12,784 bases of DNA from Casp-actino8 sp046082625 (GCA_046082625.1 JBJTYE010000014.1:1-12784); one strand, 5' to 3'. Shown: positions 1 to 7,219, counted from the first letter of the stretch. Numbers and translations are program-made. The notes: generated from the letters alone by a model not told the origin.

Positions 1-688
1 TATGCGGATTACGAAGAATGCCGAGCACCGCCTCGGAGCAGTCGCTCGCATACGCCGAACGCTTGAGGGGCGATGCCTTAGAAACGAAGTCGTGCATGAC
101 TCACCAGTCCTTGGTCCAAGGAGTTTGCACCAAGCCCGGCGCGACTGCATTGAAACGAATCGGTCCGTACGACTTGGCCAGCAGCACCGTCATGTGATTG
201 AGCGCCGCCTTGGTCATCGCGTATGCCATCGAACTGCCGACGGGTCGCACGCCGGCGATGGAGGTGATGTTCACGACGTTGCCGTCGTCGCTCTTACGAA
301 GATGCGGTATCGCAGCTTTTGTCAACCACCATGTGCCGTACACGTTGACCTTGAATGTCTTGTCGAAGATCTCATCGGTGAGACCGTCGAGGTCGCCATG
401 TTGCACGAGTGTGGTCCAACCCGCATTGTTGACGAGGATGTCGAGCTTGCCGAATGTCTTCAGTGTTTCGTCAATGAGGTGTTGACCCTGAGCTTTGTCG
501 CTGATGTCCGCCTGAATGTACGTGCCTTTGGTGGCCAGCGATGATGCAACCTTCTTGCCTGCTTCAACCGATGTCGTTGAATTCACCACCACATGGGCAC
601 CAAGTTCTGCCAGCCGGTGCGCCGTCGACTCGCCGATACCACTCGAAGATCCGGTGACGATTGCTACCTTGCCACTGAGTTCGCTCAT
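1..688 (-). pseudogene. SDR-family NAD(P)-dependent oxidoreductase, interrupted by in-frame TGA and cut by window edge
   Basis: This is a classical short-chain dehydrogenase/reductase. Seen in the protein from the ATG at 688: the cofactor motif TGSSSGIG at residues 12-19, NNAG at 87-90, catalytic Ser143, Tyr156 and Lys160 (YxxxK), and the PG pair at 184-185. A good Shine-Dalgarno GGAGG (696-700) lies 7 bases before the ATG. The reading frame stops at TGA (101-103) after residue 195, although family members usually run to about 250 residues. The same frame then continues without another stop to the window edge, encoding a typical SDR C-terminus (…HDFVSKASPLKRS…EAVLGILRNPH). The stop therefore interrupts an otherwise intact gene. 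If real, it removes the C-terminal substrate-binding and oligomer-forming part. The substrate cannot be told. It lies 54 bases downstream of dedA on the same strand. A sequencing error is a serious alternative to a true pseudogene. Confidence 0.85.
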
Positions 689-695
689 TGCTTAG

Positions 696-700
696 CCTCC
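696..700 (-). promoter_or_regulatory. Shine-Dalgarno site of the SDR gene
   Basis: GGAGG on the minus strand, 7 bases before the ATG at 688. It supports this start and indicates independent translation initiation in the short gap after dedA. Confidence 0.6.
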
Positions 701-742
701 GCTGCCGACACTAGGCGCGACAGCACGATTGACGACAAGTCG

Positions 743-1357
743 CTACGCGCGACGGCGCAGTTTGGAAACAGCAAACCGCACGACAAACACTGCAATCAGG
801 CCAATCACAACCCACTGCAGCGTTGCGACGTACGGCTCGACACGCTCCCATTGGTCGCCGAGAATCGCACCGGCCCCGATAAGGGCAGTGTTCCACACGA
901 TGCTGCCGATTGCGGTGTACAGAAGAAATGGAGCAATTCGCATTCGTCGGAAGCCCGCCGGCACCGACACCACCGAGCGAATCAGCGGCACACATCGACC
1001 CAGCAACACCGCAGCAACTGCATGACGGTCGAACCACTGCTCGGCACGCTGCAGGTCGGACGGTTTCACGCCGAACCACCGGCCGAAGCGTGCGATGAAC
1101 GTGCTCAGACGCTCCGGTCCGATGAGTGCCGCAATGCCGTAGAGAATGAGCGCCCCAACCACCGCCCCGATCGTGGCTGCAAAGATCATCACAATCACCG
1201 AGCCGTCTCCACGTTGGGCGACGAAGCCGGCAAACGGCAGGACGATCTCCGACGGAATCGGAGGAAAGACGTTTTCAAGTATCACCAGCAACGCGACACC
1301 CACGGCGCCGAGGCGCTCAATGACGTCTTGCACCCACGCGGCAATGTCGCTCAGCAC
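743..1357 (-). CDS. DedA/SNARE-associated family integral membrane protein
   Basis: This 204-residue protein belongs to the DedA (VTT/SNARE-assoc) family of inner-membrane proteins. Family members are linked to envelope homeostasis, and several are reported as undecaprenyl-phosphate or phospholipid flippases; the exact role here is unknown. Seen: an N-terminal reentrant-type hydrophobic segment with ENVFPPIPSE (28-37) followed by LPFAG, a glycine-rich hydrophobic stretch (about 53-80), the family box GRCVPLIRS…PAG (120-135) with Arg121, Pro124 and Arg127, then two more hydrophobic segments (about 141-166 and 178-198) and a basic C-terminus. Length is normal for the family. The start is GTG at 1357, with a stop codon two codons upstream and a modest GGTGAG in front. 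It lies 52 bases after sdhB on the same strand, so it may be read through from the sdh operon. Codon usage resembles sdhB and the SDR gene rather than the genes to the right. Confidence 0.9.
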   Translation of the reverse strand: MLSDIAAWVQDVIERLGAVGVALLVILENVFPPIPSEIVLPFAGFVAQRGDGSVIVMIFAATIGAVVGALILYGIAALIGPERLSTFIARFGRWFGVKPSDLQRAEQWFDRHAVAAVLLGRCVPLIRSVVSVPAGFRRMRIAPFLLYTAIGSIVWNTALIGAGAILGDQWERVEPYVATLQWVVIGLIAVFVVRFAVSKLRRRA

Positions 1358-1386
1358 AAGGACTCACCGTAGTTGAGCGGCACTAG

Positions 1387-1404
1387 TCGTTGACGGAGCA
1401 ACGA
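1387..1404 (-). repeat. Hairpin between sdhB and dedA
   Basis: Perfect 6-bp inverted repeat TCGTTG (1387-1392) and CAACGA (1399-1404) around a 6-base loop, just after the sdhB stop codon in the direction of transcription. No T tract follows, so it is not a standard intrinsic terminator. It could act as an mRNA-stabilising or processing hairpin between sdhB and dedA, or be chance. Confidence 0.35.
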
Positions 1405-1409
1405 TGGCG

Positions 1410-2186
1410 CTAGCTGCGCGACAATTCCTTGCGGTTCTTGAACTTCGCCGCGCGGTAGTCCTTGTTCATCAATGCAATGACATCGAGTGAAATCTCTTTC
1501 GGGCAGGCAGCCGAACACTCACCGTGGTTCGTGCACGAACCGAAGTGCTCGTCCATCGTGTCGACCATCGCCTCGGCCCGCTTGAAGCGCTCGGCTTGCC
1601 CCTGCGGCAACAGGTTGAGGTGTGAGATCTTTGCACCAACGAACAGGTTGGCGGCTCCGTTCGGGCATGCAGCCACGCATGCACCACAGCCGATGCATGC
1701 GGCGGAGTCCATCGCTGCGTCGGCAACCGGCTTTGGTACGGGAATCAAGTTCGCGTCGGGTGCACCACCAGTTGGCGCGGTGATGAATCCACCGGCTTCA
1801 ACGATGCGATCGAACGCCGAACGATCGACCATCAAGTCCTTGACGATCGGAAATGCGCCTGCACGCCACGGTTCAATCACGATCGTGTCGTTGCTGTTGA
1901 ACGACCGCATATGTAGCTGACACGTTGTGGTGGCTCGTTGTGGCCCGTGCGCCTGACCGTTGATCATGAGCGAACACGTGCCGCAGATTCCCTCGCGGCA
2001 ATCGTGGTCGAACACCACTGCTTCTTCACCCTTGGAAATGAGTCGTTCGTTCAACACATCGAGCATCTCCAAGAACGACGCTTCGTCGGTGATCGACTCG
2101 ATTACATGAGTCTCGAAGTGGCCTTTGCTGGTTGGTCCGGCCTGGCGCCACACCTTGAGCGTGAGGTTCTTTAGCGTGCGGCTCAC
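1410..2186 (-). CDS. sdhB: Succinate dehydrogenase/fumarate reductase iron-sulfur subunit
   Basis: This is the electron-transfer subunit of complex II, carrying electrons from the SdhA flavin to the quinone site at the membrane. Seen: the N-terminal [2Fe-2S] domain with CREGICGTC and a fourth Cys (Cys63, 68, 71, 89), then the C-terminal ferredoxin-like part with CIGCGACVAACP and CTNHGECSAACP. By the spacing in E. coli SdhB, Cys164, 167, 170 and 228 would hold [4Fe-4S], and Cys174, 218 and 224 [3Fe-4S]. All ligands are present. I place the start at GTG 2186, giving 258 residues: it overlaps the sdhA stop as GTGA, is preceded by GAGGAG, and the protein begins with the expected MSRTLKNLTLKVWRQ. 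A longer upstream reading (to 2276) lies inside sdhA and is not credible. The overlap suggests translational coupling with sdhA. Third codon positions are less G+C-rich than in most of sdhA; GCA is common for Ala. Confidence 0.95.
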   Translation of the reverse strand: MSRTLKNLTLKVWRQAGPTSKGHFETHVIESITDEASFLEMLDVLNERLISKGEEAVVFDHDCREGICGTCSLMINGQAHGPQRATTTCQLHMRSFNSNDTIVIEPWRAGAFPIVKDLMVDRSAFDRIVEAGGFITAPTGGAPDANLIPVPKPVADAAMDSAACIGCGACVAACPNGAANLFVGAKISHLNLLPQGQAERFKRAEAMVDTMDEHFGSCTNHGECSAACPKEISLDVIALMNKDYRAAKFKNRKELSRS

Positions 2187-4105
2187 TTGTAGCTCCTCGT
2201 TGCCAACTTGATGGTCTCGAATGCGAGCTCCTCTTGGTGCAGTCGCGAGTTCGATGCATCGCCCGACCACTCCCACGCAGAGACGTGGCAGAAGTGTTCG
2301 TCATCGCGCTTGGCCTCACCGTCATCGGTCTGGTACTCGACACGGAAGTGTCCACCGCAACTCTCTTCTCGAGTCAACGCGTCTTTGCACATCAACATGC
2401 CGAGTTGGAAGAAGTCGTCCACCCGACCGGCCTTCTCGAGAGTCTGATTCAGACTCTCGGAGTCTCCGGTGACCCGCAGGTCCTTGCGGAACTCCTCGTA
2501 GAGGGCCGGCAATTCCGACAGGGCCTTCTCCAGTCCCTGTTGGGTCCGCTCCATTCCGCAGTAGTCCCAGATGATCCGGCCGAGTTCACGATGGAAGTAG
2601 TCCGGCGACCGGGTGCCCTTGATGTCCAGATATCCGTCGAAGCGCTGACGGGCCTGATTCTCGGCTTCCTTGAAGGCCGGGTGATCGGTACCCGGGATGG
2701 GCTTGTTGAGCATCGGGGCCAAGTAGCTGCCGATGGTGTAGGGAAGGACGAAATACCCATCTGCGAGACCCTGCATCAGAGCCGAGGCTCCGAGTCGGTT
2801 GGCTCCGTGATCGGAGAAGTTGGCTTCACCGGCGGCATAGAGACCGGGAATGGTGGTCATCAACTCGTAATCCACCCAGAGGCCGCCCATGGTGTAGTGC
2901 GAAGCCGGATAGATCCGCATCGGGACGTCGTAGGGGTTCTCACCGGCGATGCGCTCGTACATCTCGAAGAGGTTGCCGTACCTCTCCTCCACCACGGACT
3001 TTCCGAGTCGCTGGATGGCATCGCTGAAGTCCAGATAGACGCCGTTCTTCAAAGGTCCGACGCCGCGACCGGAGTCCACCGACCGCTTGGCGGCTCGCGA
3101 CGAGATGTCGCGGGGAGCTAGGTTGCCGTAGCTCGGATAGAGCCGTTCCAGGATGTAATCCCGCTCGGACTCGGGAATCTGATCTGCCGGGCGATTGTCG
3201 TCGGGATTCACCGGCACCCACACCCGACCGTCGTTGCGCAGCGACTCCGACATGAGCGTGAGCTTGGACTGGGTGGGATCGCTTTGTGGAATACACGTCG
3301 GGTGGATCTGCGTGTAGCAGGGGTTGGCGAACAGCGCTCCCTTGCGATGGGCCCGCCAGGCGGCCGTGACGTTGCAGGCCATGGCATTGGTCGACAAGAA
3401 GAAGACGTTGCCGTATCCGCCGGTGGCCATCACCACGGCATGGGCGGCGTGCGACACCACCTCGCCGTTGATGAGATCGCGCGTGACGATGCCGGCGCAA
3501 CGTCCGTCGATGGTGACGACGTCGACCAACTCGGTGCGATTGAAGAGACGGACGTTGCCGAGGCCGATCTGTCGGGCCAGCTGCTGATAGGCACCGAGCA
3601 GCAATTGCTGTCCGGTCTGACCCCGGGCGTAGAACGTCCGGCTCACCTGAGCTCCGCCGAAGGAACGGTTGTCGAGAAGGCCGCCGTATTCGCGGGCGAA
3701 AGGCACGCCCTGGGCCACCATCTGGTCGATGATGTTCACCGACACCTCGGCCAGGCGGTAGACGTTGCCTTCGCGCGAGCGGAAGTCACCGCCCTTGATG
3801 GTGTCGTAGAACAGGCGATGCACGCTGTCCCCATCGCCCTGATAGTTCTTGGCGGCATTGATGCCGCCCTGGGCGGCGATGCTGTGGGCCCGCCGCGGCG
3901 AATCGTGGAACGTGAAGGCATCCACCTGGTAGCCGAGTTCGGCCAACGTCGCCGCCGCCGAGGCTCCGGCCAAACCCGTGCCGACCACGATGACTTTGAA
4001 CTTGCGCTTGTTGCCGGGGGCCACCAACTTGACGTCGGCTTTGTAGTTGCTCCACTTGTCTCCCACCGCACCGGCAGGGATCTTGGCATCGAGGGTGATC
4101 GTCAT
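2183..4105 (-). CDS. sdhA: Succinate dehydrogenase/fumarate reductase flavoprotein subunit
   Basis: This is the catalytic subunit of complex II, oxidising succinate to fumarate with covalently bound FAD. Seen in the 640-residue protein: dinucleotide fold VVGTGLAGASAA (about 40-51); RRAHSIAAQGGINAA (71-85), with His74 as the expected FAD attachment residue; MATGGYGN (227-233); the capping/active-site region with HPT (268-270) and LRNDGR (289-294); SHYTMGG (402-408); GLYAAGEA (421-428); and the C-terminal box CKDALTREESCGGHFR (573-588). Length fits the mycobacterial/Streptomyces-type SdhA that pairs with a single membrane subunit. Two adjacent ATGs (4108 and 4105) follow AAGGAG; the second has the better 5-base spacing, so I use 4105. 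The gene starts 20 bases after the sdhC stop and overlaps sdhB by 4 bases. An upstream extension to 4357 would run through sdhC and is rejected. Codon usage changes near codon 575 (see findings). Confidence 0.96.
   Translation of the reverse strand: MTITLDAKIPAGAVGDKWSNYKADVKLVAPGNKRKFKVIVVGTGLAGASAAATLAELGYQVDAFTFHDSPRRAHSIAAQGGINAAKNYQGDGDSVHRLFYDTIKGGDFRSREGNVYRLAEVSVNIIDQMVAQGVPFAREYGGLLDNRSFGGAQVSRTFYARGQTGQQLLLGAYQQLARQIGLGNVRLFNRTELVDVVTIDGRCAGIVTRDLINGEVVSHAAHAVVMATGGYGNVFFLSTNAMACNVTAAWRAHRKGALFANPCYTQIHPTCIPQSDPTQSKLTLMSESLRNDGRVWVPVNPDDNRPADQIPESERDYILERLYPSYGNLAPRDISSRAAKRSVDSGRGVGPLKNGVYLDFSDAIQRLGKSVVEERYGNLFEMYERIAGENPYDVPMRIYPASHYTMGGLWVDYELMTTIPGLYAAGEANFSDHGANRLGASALMQGLADGYFVLPYTIGSYLAPMLNKPIPGTDHPAFKEAENQARQRFDGYLDIKGTRSPDYFHRELGRIIWDYCGMERTQQGLEKALSELPALYEEFRKDLRVTGDSESLNQTLEKAGRVDDFFQLGMLMCKDALTREESCGGHFRVEYQTDDGEAKRDDEHFCHVSAWEWSGDASNSRLHQEELAFETIKLATRSYK
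2193..2198 (-). promoter_or_regulatory. Shine-Dalgarno site of sdhB, inside the sdhA 3' end
   Basis: GAGGAG on the minus strand, 6 bases before the GTG at 2186 and within the last codons of sdhA. It decides the sdhB start and supports coupled translation across the GTGA overlap. Confidence 0.7.
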
Positions 4106-4110
4106 CATGT

Positions 4111-4116
4111 CTCCTT
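4111..4116 (-). promoter_or_regulatory. Shine-Dalgarno site of sdhA
   Basis: AAGGAG on the minus strand in the short sdhC-sdhA gap. It is 2 bases from the ATG at 4108 and 5 bases from the ATG at 4105, which favours the latter. Confidence 0.7.
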
Positions 4117-4124
4117 GACTCTGT

Positions 4125-4892
4125 TCAGCCGACGATTCCGGCCATGACGGCGATGGGGAACGAGACGTTGCCCACCACGATGACGGCAGCGAATCCGGTG
4201 GCGATCGAGCGGCGCCACTTGTTGAATCGGGGATTGTTCCAGCCGATCGACTGGAACAGGCTCCACACCCCGTGGAAGAGGTGGATACCGAGAGCGATGT
4301 TGGCGGCGATGTAGAAGATGGACACCGGAACTCGTTCGAAGCTGGCCACCACGGCACCGTAGACGTCCTTCAGACCCTCGTCGTCCTTGGTTCCGACGTA
4401 GTCGTTGACCGTGCCGAAGGTGAGATCGAGCAGGTGCCAGATGACGAAGAGCAGGACCACGATGCCGGTCCAGCGCATCGTGCGACTGGCGAAACTGGCG
4501 ATCTGATAGTCCCGTTCACTCTGGTACTTCACCGGACGCGCCTTGCGGTTCAGAACGGTGAGTGAGTACGCCGCATGGATGTGCACGATCACCATGGCGA
4601 TCAGTCCGAACCGAAGCAACCACAGAGTGCCCTTCTCCGGGAGCAACGGGTAGAGCAGCTTCTCGAGGAAGTGGGCGTACTCGTTGAGATCCGACGGGCC
4701 GAAGTACATCTTCAGGTTGCCCACCATGTGGAAGAACACGAAACCGAGCAGCCCGATGCCGGTGATGGCCATGGCGTACTTCTTGCCGGTGGCCGTGCGG
4801 TAGATGTCGAGCAGGAAGGGTCGACGGCGACGGGACGAACGCTGGACCGCAGTTCCGGTGACCGGACTGCGCTTCATGACGGACTGGGCCAT
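4125..4892 (-). CDS. sdhC: Succinate dehydrogenase cytochrome b membrane subunit (b558-like)
   Basis: This is the membrane anchor of complex II that binds heme b and passes electrons to menaquinone/quinone. The 255-residue protein has a basic N-terminus (RRSSRRRRPF-like region, 18-26) and five hydrophobic segments at about 38-60, 88-113, 138-160, 187-214 and 228-253, the pattern of single-subunit, two-heme anchors. Histidines in or near the helices (His55, 104, 106, 153, 204, 207) include enough for four axial heme ligands; His55, 106, 153 and 204 are my choice by position. There is no separate sdhD, as expected for this type. I take ATG 4892 as the start: AAAGG lies about 10 bases upstream and the protein then begins at a typical length. 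The open frame continues to 5039 but the extra 49 codons lie in the divergent intergenic region and look non-coding. It is the first gene of sdhCAB. Confidence 0.92.
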   Translation of the reverse strand: MAQSVMKRSPVTGTAVQRSSRRRRPFLLDIYRTATGKKYAMAITGIGLLGFVFFHMVGNLKMYFGPSDLNEYAHFLEKLLYPLLPEKGTLWLLRFGLIAMVIVHIHAAYSLTVLNRKARPVKYQSERDYQIASFASRTMRWTGIVVLLFVIWHLLDLTFGTVNDYVGTKDDEGLKDVYGAVVASFERVPVSIFYIAANIALGIHLFHGVWSLFQSIGWNNPRFNKWRRSIATGFAAVIVVGNVSFPIAVMAGIVG

Positions 4893-4916
4893 TTCGTTCA
4901 CGCCTTTCGACAACAC

Positions 4917-4946
4917 TGTCCGTGGACATGCGGACCACGAGGTCCG
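4917..4946. repeat. Two small adjacent inverted repeats in the sdhC leader
   Basis: TGTCC-GT-GGACA (4917-4928) and CGGACC-ACGA-GGTCCG (4931-4946), both perfect, separated by two bases. They sit 25-54 bases before the sdhC start codon. They share the GGAC/GTCC core, so alternative pairings between them are possible. Confidence 0.45.
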
Positions 4947-4987
4947 GTGAGACCGACCAAACGCTACTCCCAGGAGCCGGAGCCAGC

Positions 4988-5011
4988 CGAAATCCTCCCG
5001 CCAGGATTTCG
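4988..5011. repeat. Perfect 9-bp inverted repeat, operator candidate
   Basis: CGAAATCCT (4988-4996) and AGGATTTCG (5003-5011) are exact reverse complements around a 6-base CCCGCC spacer. Placed near the centre of the sdhC-hppA region. The A/T-rich arms in a G+C-rich background and the dyad symmetry fit a binding site for a dimeric regulator. No T tract follows on either strand, so it is not a terminator. I do not recognise the motif; it is not a Rex, IdeR/DtxR or LexA consensus. Confidence 0.55.
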
Positions 5012-5098
5012 CAGCGACCGCTCCCGGATCACGAGCCAAGTGTCACTTCCGTTCGAAAGTGCGTCCTACCATGTGATCCTCCCCTCCGATCCGACGTC

Positions 5099-5104
5099 GA
5101 AGGA
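5099..5104 (+). promoter_or_regulatory. Shine-Dalgarno site of hppA
   Basis: GAAGGA, 8 bases before the ATG at 5113; it supports this start. Confidence 0.6.
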
Positions 5105-5112
5105 CCCGCACC

Positions 5113-7203
5113 ATGGATCTGATCCCCTATCTCGCCGCCGTGTCGGCCGTCGCCGCCCTGCTTCTGGCCGGCTACTTCTATTCTTCGGTGCGAGCCCAAT
5201 CTCCGGGCAACGACCGCATGGTCTTCCTGATGACCGAGATCCAGATGGGGGCTCGGGCCTTTTTGAAGAAGGAATACTCCTGGGTCGCGGTCTTCGTGGT
5301 GGTGATGGCCGGCATCCTGGCGGTGGTCATCACCCCGCTGGCCGCCGTCACCTATGTCGTCGGAGCCTCGCTGTCGGCGGGAGCCGGATACGTCGGGATG
5401 TCGGTGGCCACCATCGCCAACGCCCGCACCACCGAAGCGGCTCGACGCGGTCCGGCACCGGCCTTGAGTGTGGCCTTCCGAGGCGGAGCGGTCATGGGGT
5501 TCTCGGTGGCCGGTCTGGCCTTGTTGGGTCTCATGGCGACATACCTCGTGTTCGTCACTTGGCTCGAAGTCGACGACGCTTTCGAAGTAGTGACGGCCTT
5601 CGGACTCGGGGCCTCCTCGATCGCACTCTTCTCGCGCGTCGGAGGCGGCATCTACACCAAGGCCGCCGACGTCGGAGCGGATCTGGTGGGCAAGGTCGAA
5701 GCCGGAATCCCCGAAGACGATCCCCGCAATCCGGCCACCATCGCCGACAACGTCGGGGACAACGTCGGAGACGTGGCCGGTATGGGAGCCGATCTCTTCG
5801 AGTCCTATGCCGGCTCGATCATCGCTCCCATCTCCTTGGCGGCCTTCGCCGTCGGCATCAGTGCCGAGACTGCCGGCGACATCGGCAACGTGGAGTTGCT
5901 GGTGTTTCCGATGGCCATCGCCTTCGTGGGCATGGTGGCTTCGATCCTCGGATCGTTCTTCGTGCGCGGCGGAAACACGACCGAATCGCATGCTCTCAGT
6001 CGCGCCCTTCATCGCGGTACCAACGTGGCCATGGCCCTGACCGTCGTAGCGACTCTCGGTATGTCGTACTGGATTTTCGACGGCACCGATGCGCCGTGGG
6101 GGCTGGCGGTGGCGGTCATCGGTGGTCTGCTCGTGGGCTGGGCACTCGGCAAGACCGCCGAGTACTACACCTCGGATCAGTTCGGACCGGTGCGCAAGAT
6201 CGCCCGTCAATCGGAGACCGGTCCGGCCACCACCGTTCTCAGTGGCATTTCCACGGGCATGGTGTCGGTGGCCGCCTCGGTCCTCTTGATCCTCCTCGGT
6301 GTGGCCATCGCCTATTGGGGAGGTGAGCAGACTCTGGGTTCGGGTGATGGGGGCGGGATACCTGGTGGCATCTACGGCATCGCGGTTGCCGCCATCGGCA
6401 TGTTGGCCACCACCGGCGTGGTGGTGTCGGTGGACGCGTACGGTCCGATCGCCGACAACGCCGGAGGAATCGCCGAGATGTCACATCTCGATCCGTCGGT
6501 ACGACAGGTGACCGATGCCCTCGACTCACTCGGTAACACCACCGCGGCGATCGCCAAGGGTTTTGCCGTGGGATCAGCAGCGCTGACGGCTCTGGCTCTT
6601 TTCAAGAGCTTCGAATACGCCGTCACCGAAGCCGGATCGACACTCCGTCTCGATGTCGGTCAGGTCGAGGTCTTCATCGGCTTGTTCATCGGGGCCGGAC
6701 TGCCGTTCCTGTTCGCCGCCTTGACCATCGACGCCGTGGGACGAGCCGCCAACAAGATGATCGAGGAAGTCCGCCGGCAATTCCGTGAGATTCCCGGATT
6801 ACGCGAAGGTACCGACGGGGCCGTTCCCGACTCGGCACGGTGCGTGGCCATCTCGACCGAAGCTTCCCTGCGGGAGATGCTGGTGCCGGGATCATTGGCC
6901 ATCGTCGTTCCCCTCGCGGTGGGATTCGCCAGTGTCGATGCCCTCGGCGGTCTCCTCGCCGGATCGCTGGTGACCGGATTCGCCTTGGCCATCTTCATGG
7001 CCAACGCCGGCGGATCCTGGGACAACGCCAAGAAGTACATCGAAGCCGGTCATCACGGTGGCAAGGGGTCCGACCCGCACAAAGCCGCGGTGGTGGGCGA
7101 CACGGTCGGGGACCCCTTCAAGGACACCTCCGGCCCGGCCATGAACATCCTCATCAAGGTCATGACCATCGTGTCCCTGGTGTTCGCCAGCGCCTTCGTC
7201 TGA
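5113..7203 (+). CDS. hppA: Membrane-bound ion-translocating pyrophosphatase, K+-dependent type
   Basis: This 696-residue integral membrane enzyme hydrolyses cytoplasmic PPi and pumps H+ and/or Na+ across the membrane. About 16 hydrophobic segments are visible, the usual number. Seen: the family signature DVGADLVGKVE (186-196), the acidic loop EDDPRNPATIADNVGDNVGDVAGMGADLFESY (201-232, Mg-PPi ligands), a second metal loop DAYGPIADNAGGIAEM (441-456), and a third, DNAKKYIEAG…DPHKAAVVGDTVGDPFKDTSGPAMN (637-678). At the position where K+-independent enzymes carry Lys (GNTTKA) this protein has Ala478 (GNTTAA), the mark of the K+-dependent class. The gate glutamate is Glu230 in DLFESY, three residues after Asp227, as in Thermotoga maritima Na+-PPase; the plant H+-PPase position four residues on is Gly234. 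Na+ pumping is therefore possible but unproven. Start ATG 5113 has GAAGGA 8 bases upstream. It diverges from sdhC and converges on the next gene with a 16-base gap. Confidence 0.96.
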   Translation: MDLIPYLAAVSAVAALLLAGYFYSSVRAQSPGNDRMVFLMTEIQMGARAFLKKEYSWVAVFVVVMAGILAVVITPLAAVTYVVGASLSAGAGYVGMSVATIANARTTEAARRGPAPALSVAFRGGAVMGFSVAGLALLGLMATYLVFVTWLEVDDAFEVVTAFGLGASSIALFSRVGGGIYTKAADVGADLVGKVEAGIPEDDPRNPATIADNVGDNVGDVAGMGADLFESYAGSIIAPISLAAFAVGISAETAGDIGNVELLVFPMAIAFVGMVASILGSFFVRGGNTTESHALSRALHRGTNVAMALTVVATLGMSYWIFDGTDAPWGLAVAVIGGLLVGWALGKTAEYYTSDQFGPVRKIARQSETGPATTVLSGISTGMVSVAASVLLILLGVAIAYWGGEQTLGSGDGGGIPGGIYGIAVAAIGMLATTGVVVSVDAYGPIADNAGGIAEMSHLDPSVRQVTDALDSLGNTTAAIAKGFAVGSAALTALALFKSFEYAVTEAGSTLRLDVGQVEVFIGLFIGAGLPFLFAALTIDAVGRAANKMIEEVRRQFREIPGLREGTDGAVPDSARCVAISTEASLREMLVPGSLAIVVPLAVGFASVDALGGLLAGSLVTGFALAIFMANAGGSWDNAKKYIEAGHHGGKGSDPHKAAVVGDTVGDPFKDTSGPAMNILIKVMTIVSLVFASAFV

Positions 7204-7219
7204 CGGCTGCATCTCGACG

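Larger units (their letters stand above)
4893..5112. promoter_or_regulatory. Divergent control region between sdhC and hppA
   Basis: This 220-base stretch separates two outward-reading genes and must hold both promoters. It contains three perfect inverted repeats (4917-4928, 4931-4946 and 4988-5011). A TAnnnT box, TACCAT at 5067-5072, could be the hppA -10, giving a leader of about 35 bases. On the minus strand TAGCGT at 4961-4966 could be the sdhC -10, giving a leader of about 60 bases with the two smaller inverted repeats in it. I see no good TTGACA-type -35 box for either. The -10 choices are weak guesses. Confidence 0.5.

Noticed and set aside
101..103. Selenocysteine or reassigned TGA in the SDR gene
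   Set aside because: No stem-loop follows the TGA, SDRs are not known selenoproteins, and TGA ends several intact genes here.
593..1372. 259-codon plus-strand frame opposite dedA
   Set aside because: The product is His/Arg-rich without motifs and lies opposite a clear DedA protein.
5044..5061. CACTT…AAGTG 5-bp inverted repeat with an 8-base loop upstream of hppA
   Set aside because: Arms are short and imperfectly placed relative to any promoter box; much weaker than the 9-bp repeat nearby.
5029..6210. 393-codon open frame antisense to hppA
   Set aside because: The product is a His/Gly/Asp-rich mirror of hppA codons with no recognisable domain; the sense frame has all the PPase motifs.
4575..6326. 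583-codon open frame on the plus strand crossing sdhC, the intergenic region and hppA
   Set aside because: The product is Arg/Gly/His-rich low-complexity sequence with no motif. It is a shadow of the strong hppA and sdhC frames in G+C-rich DNA.
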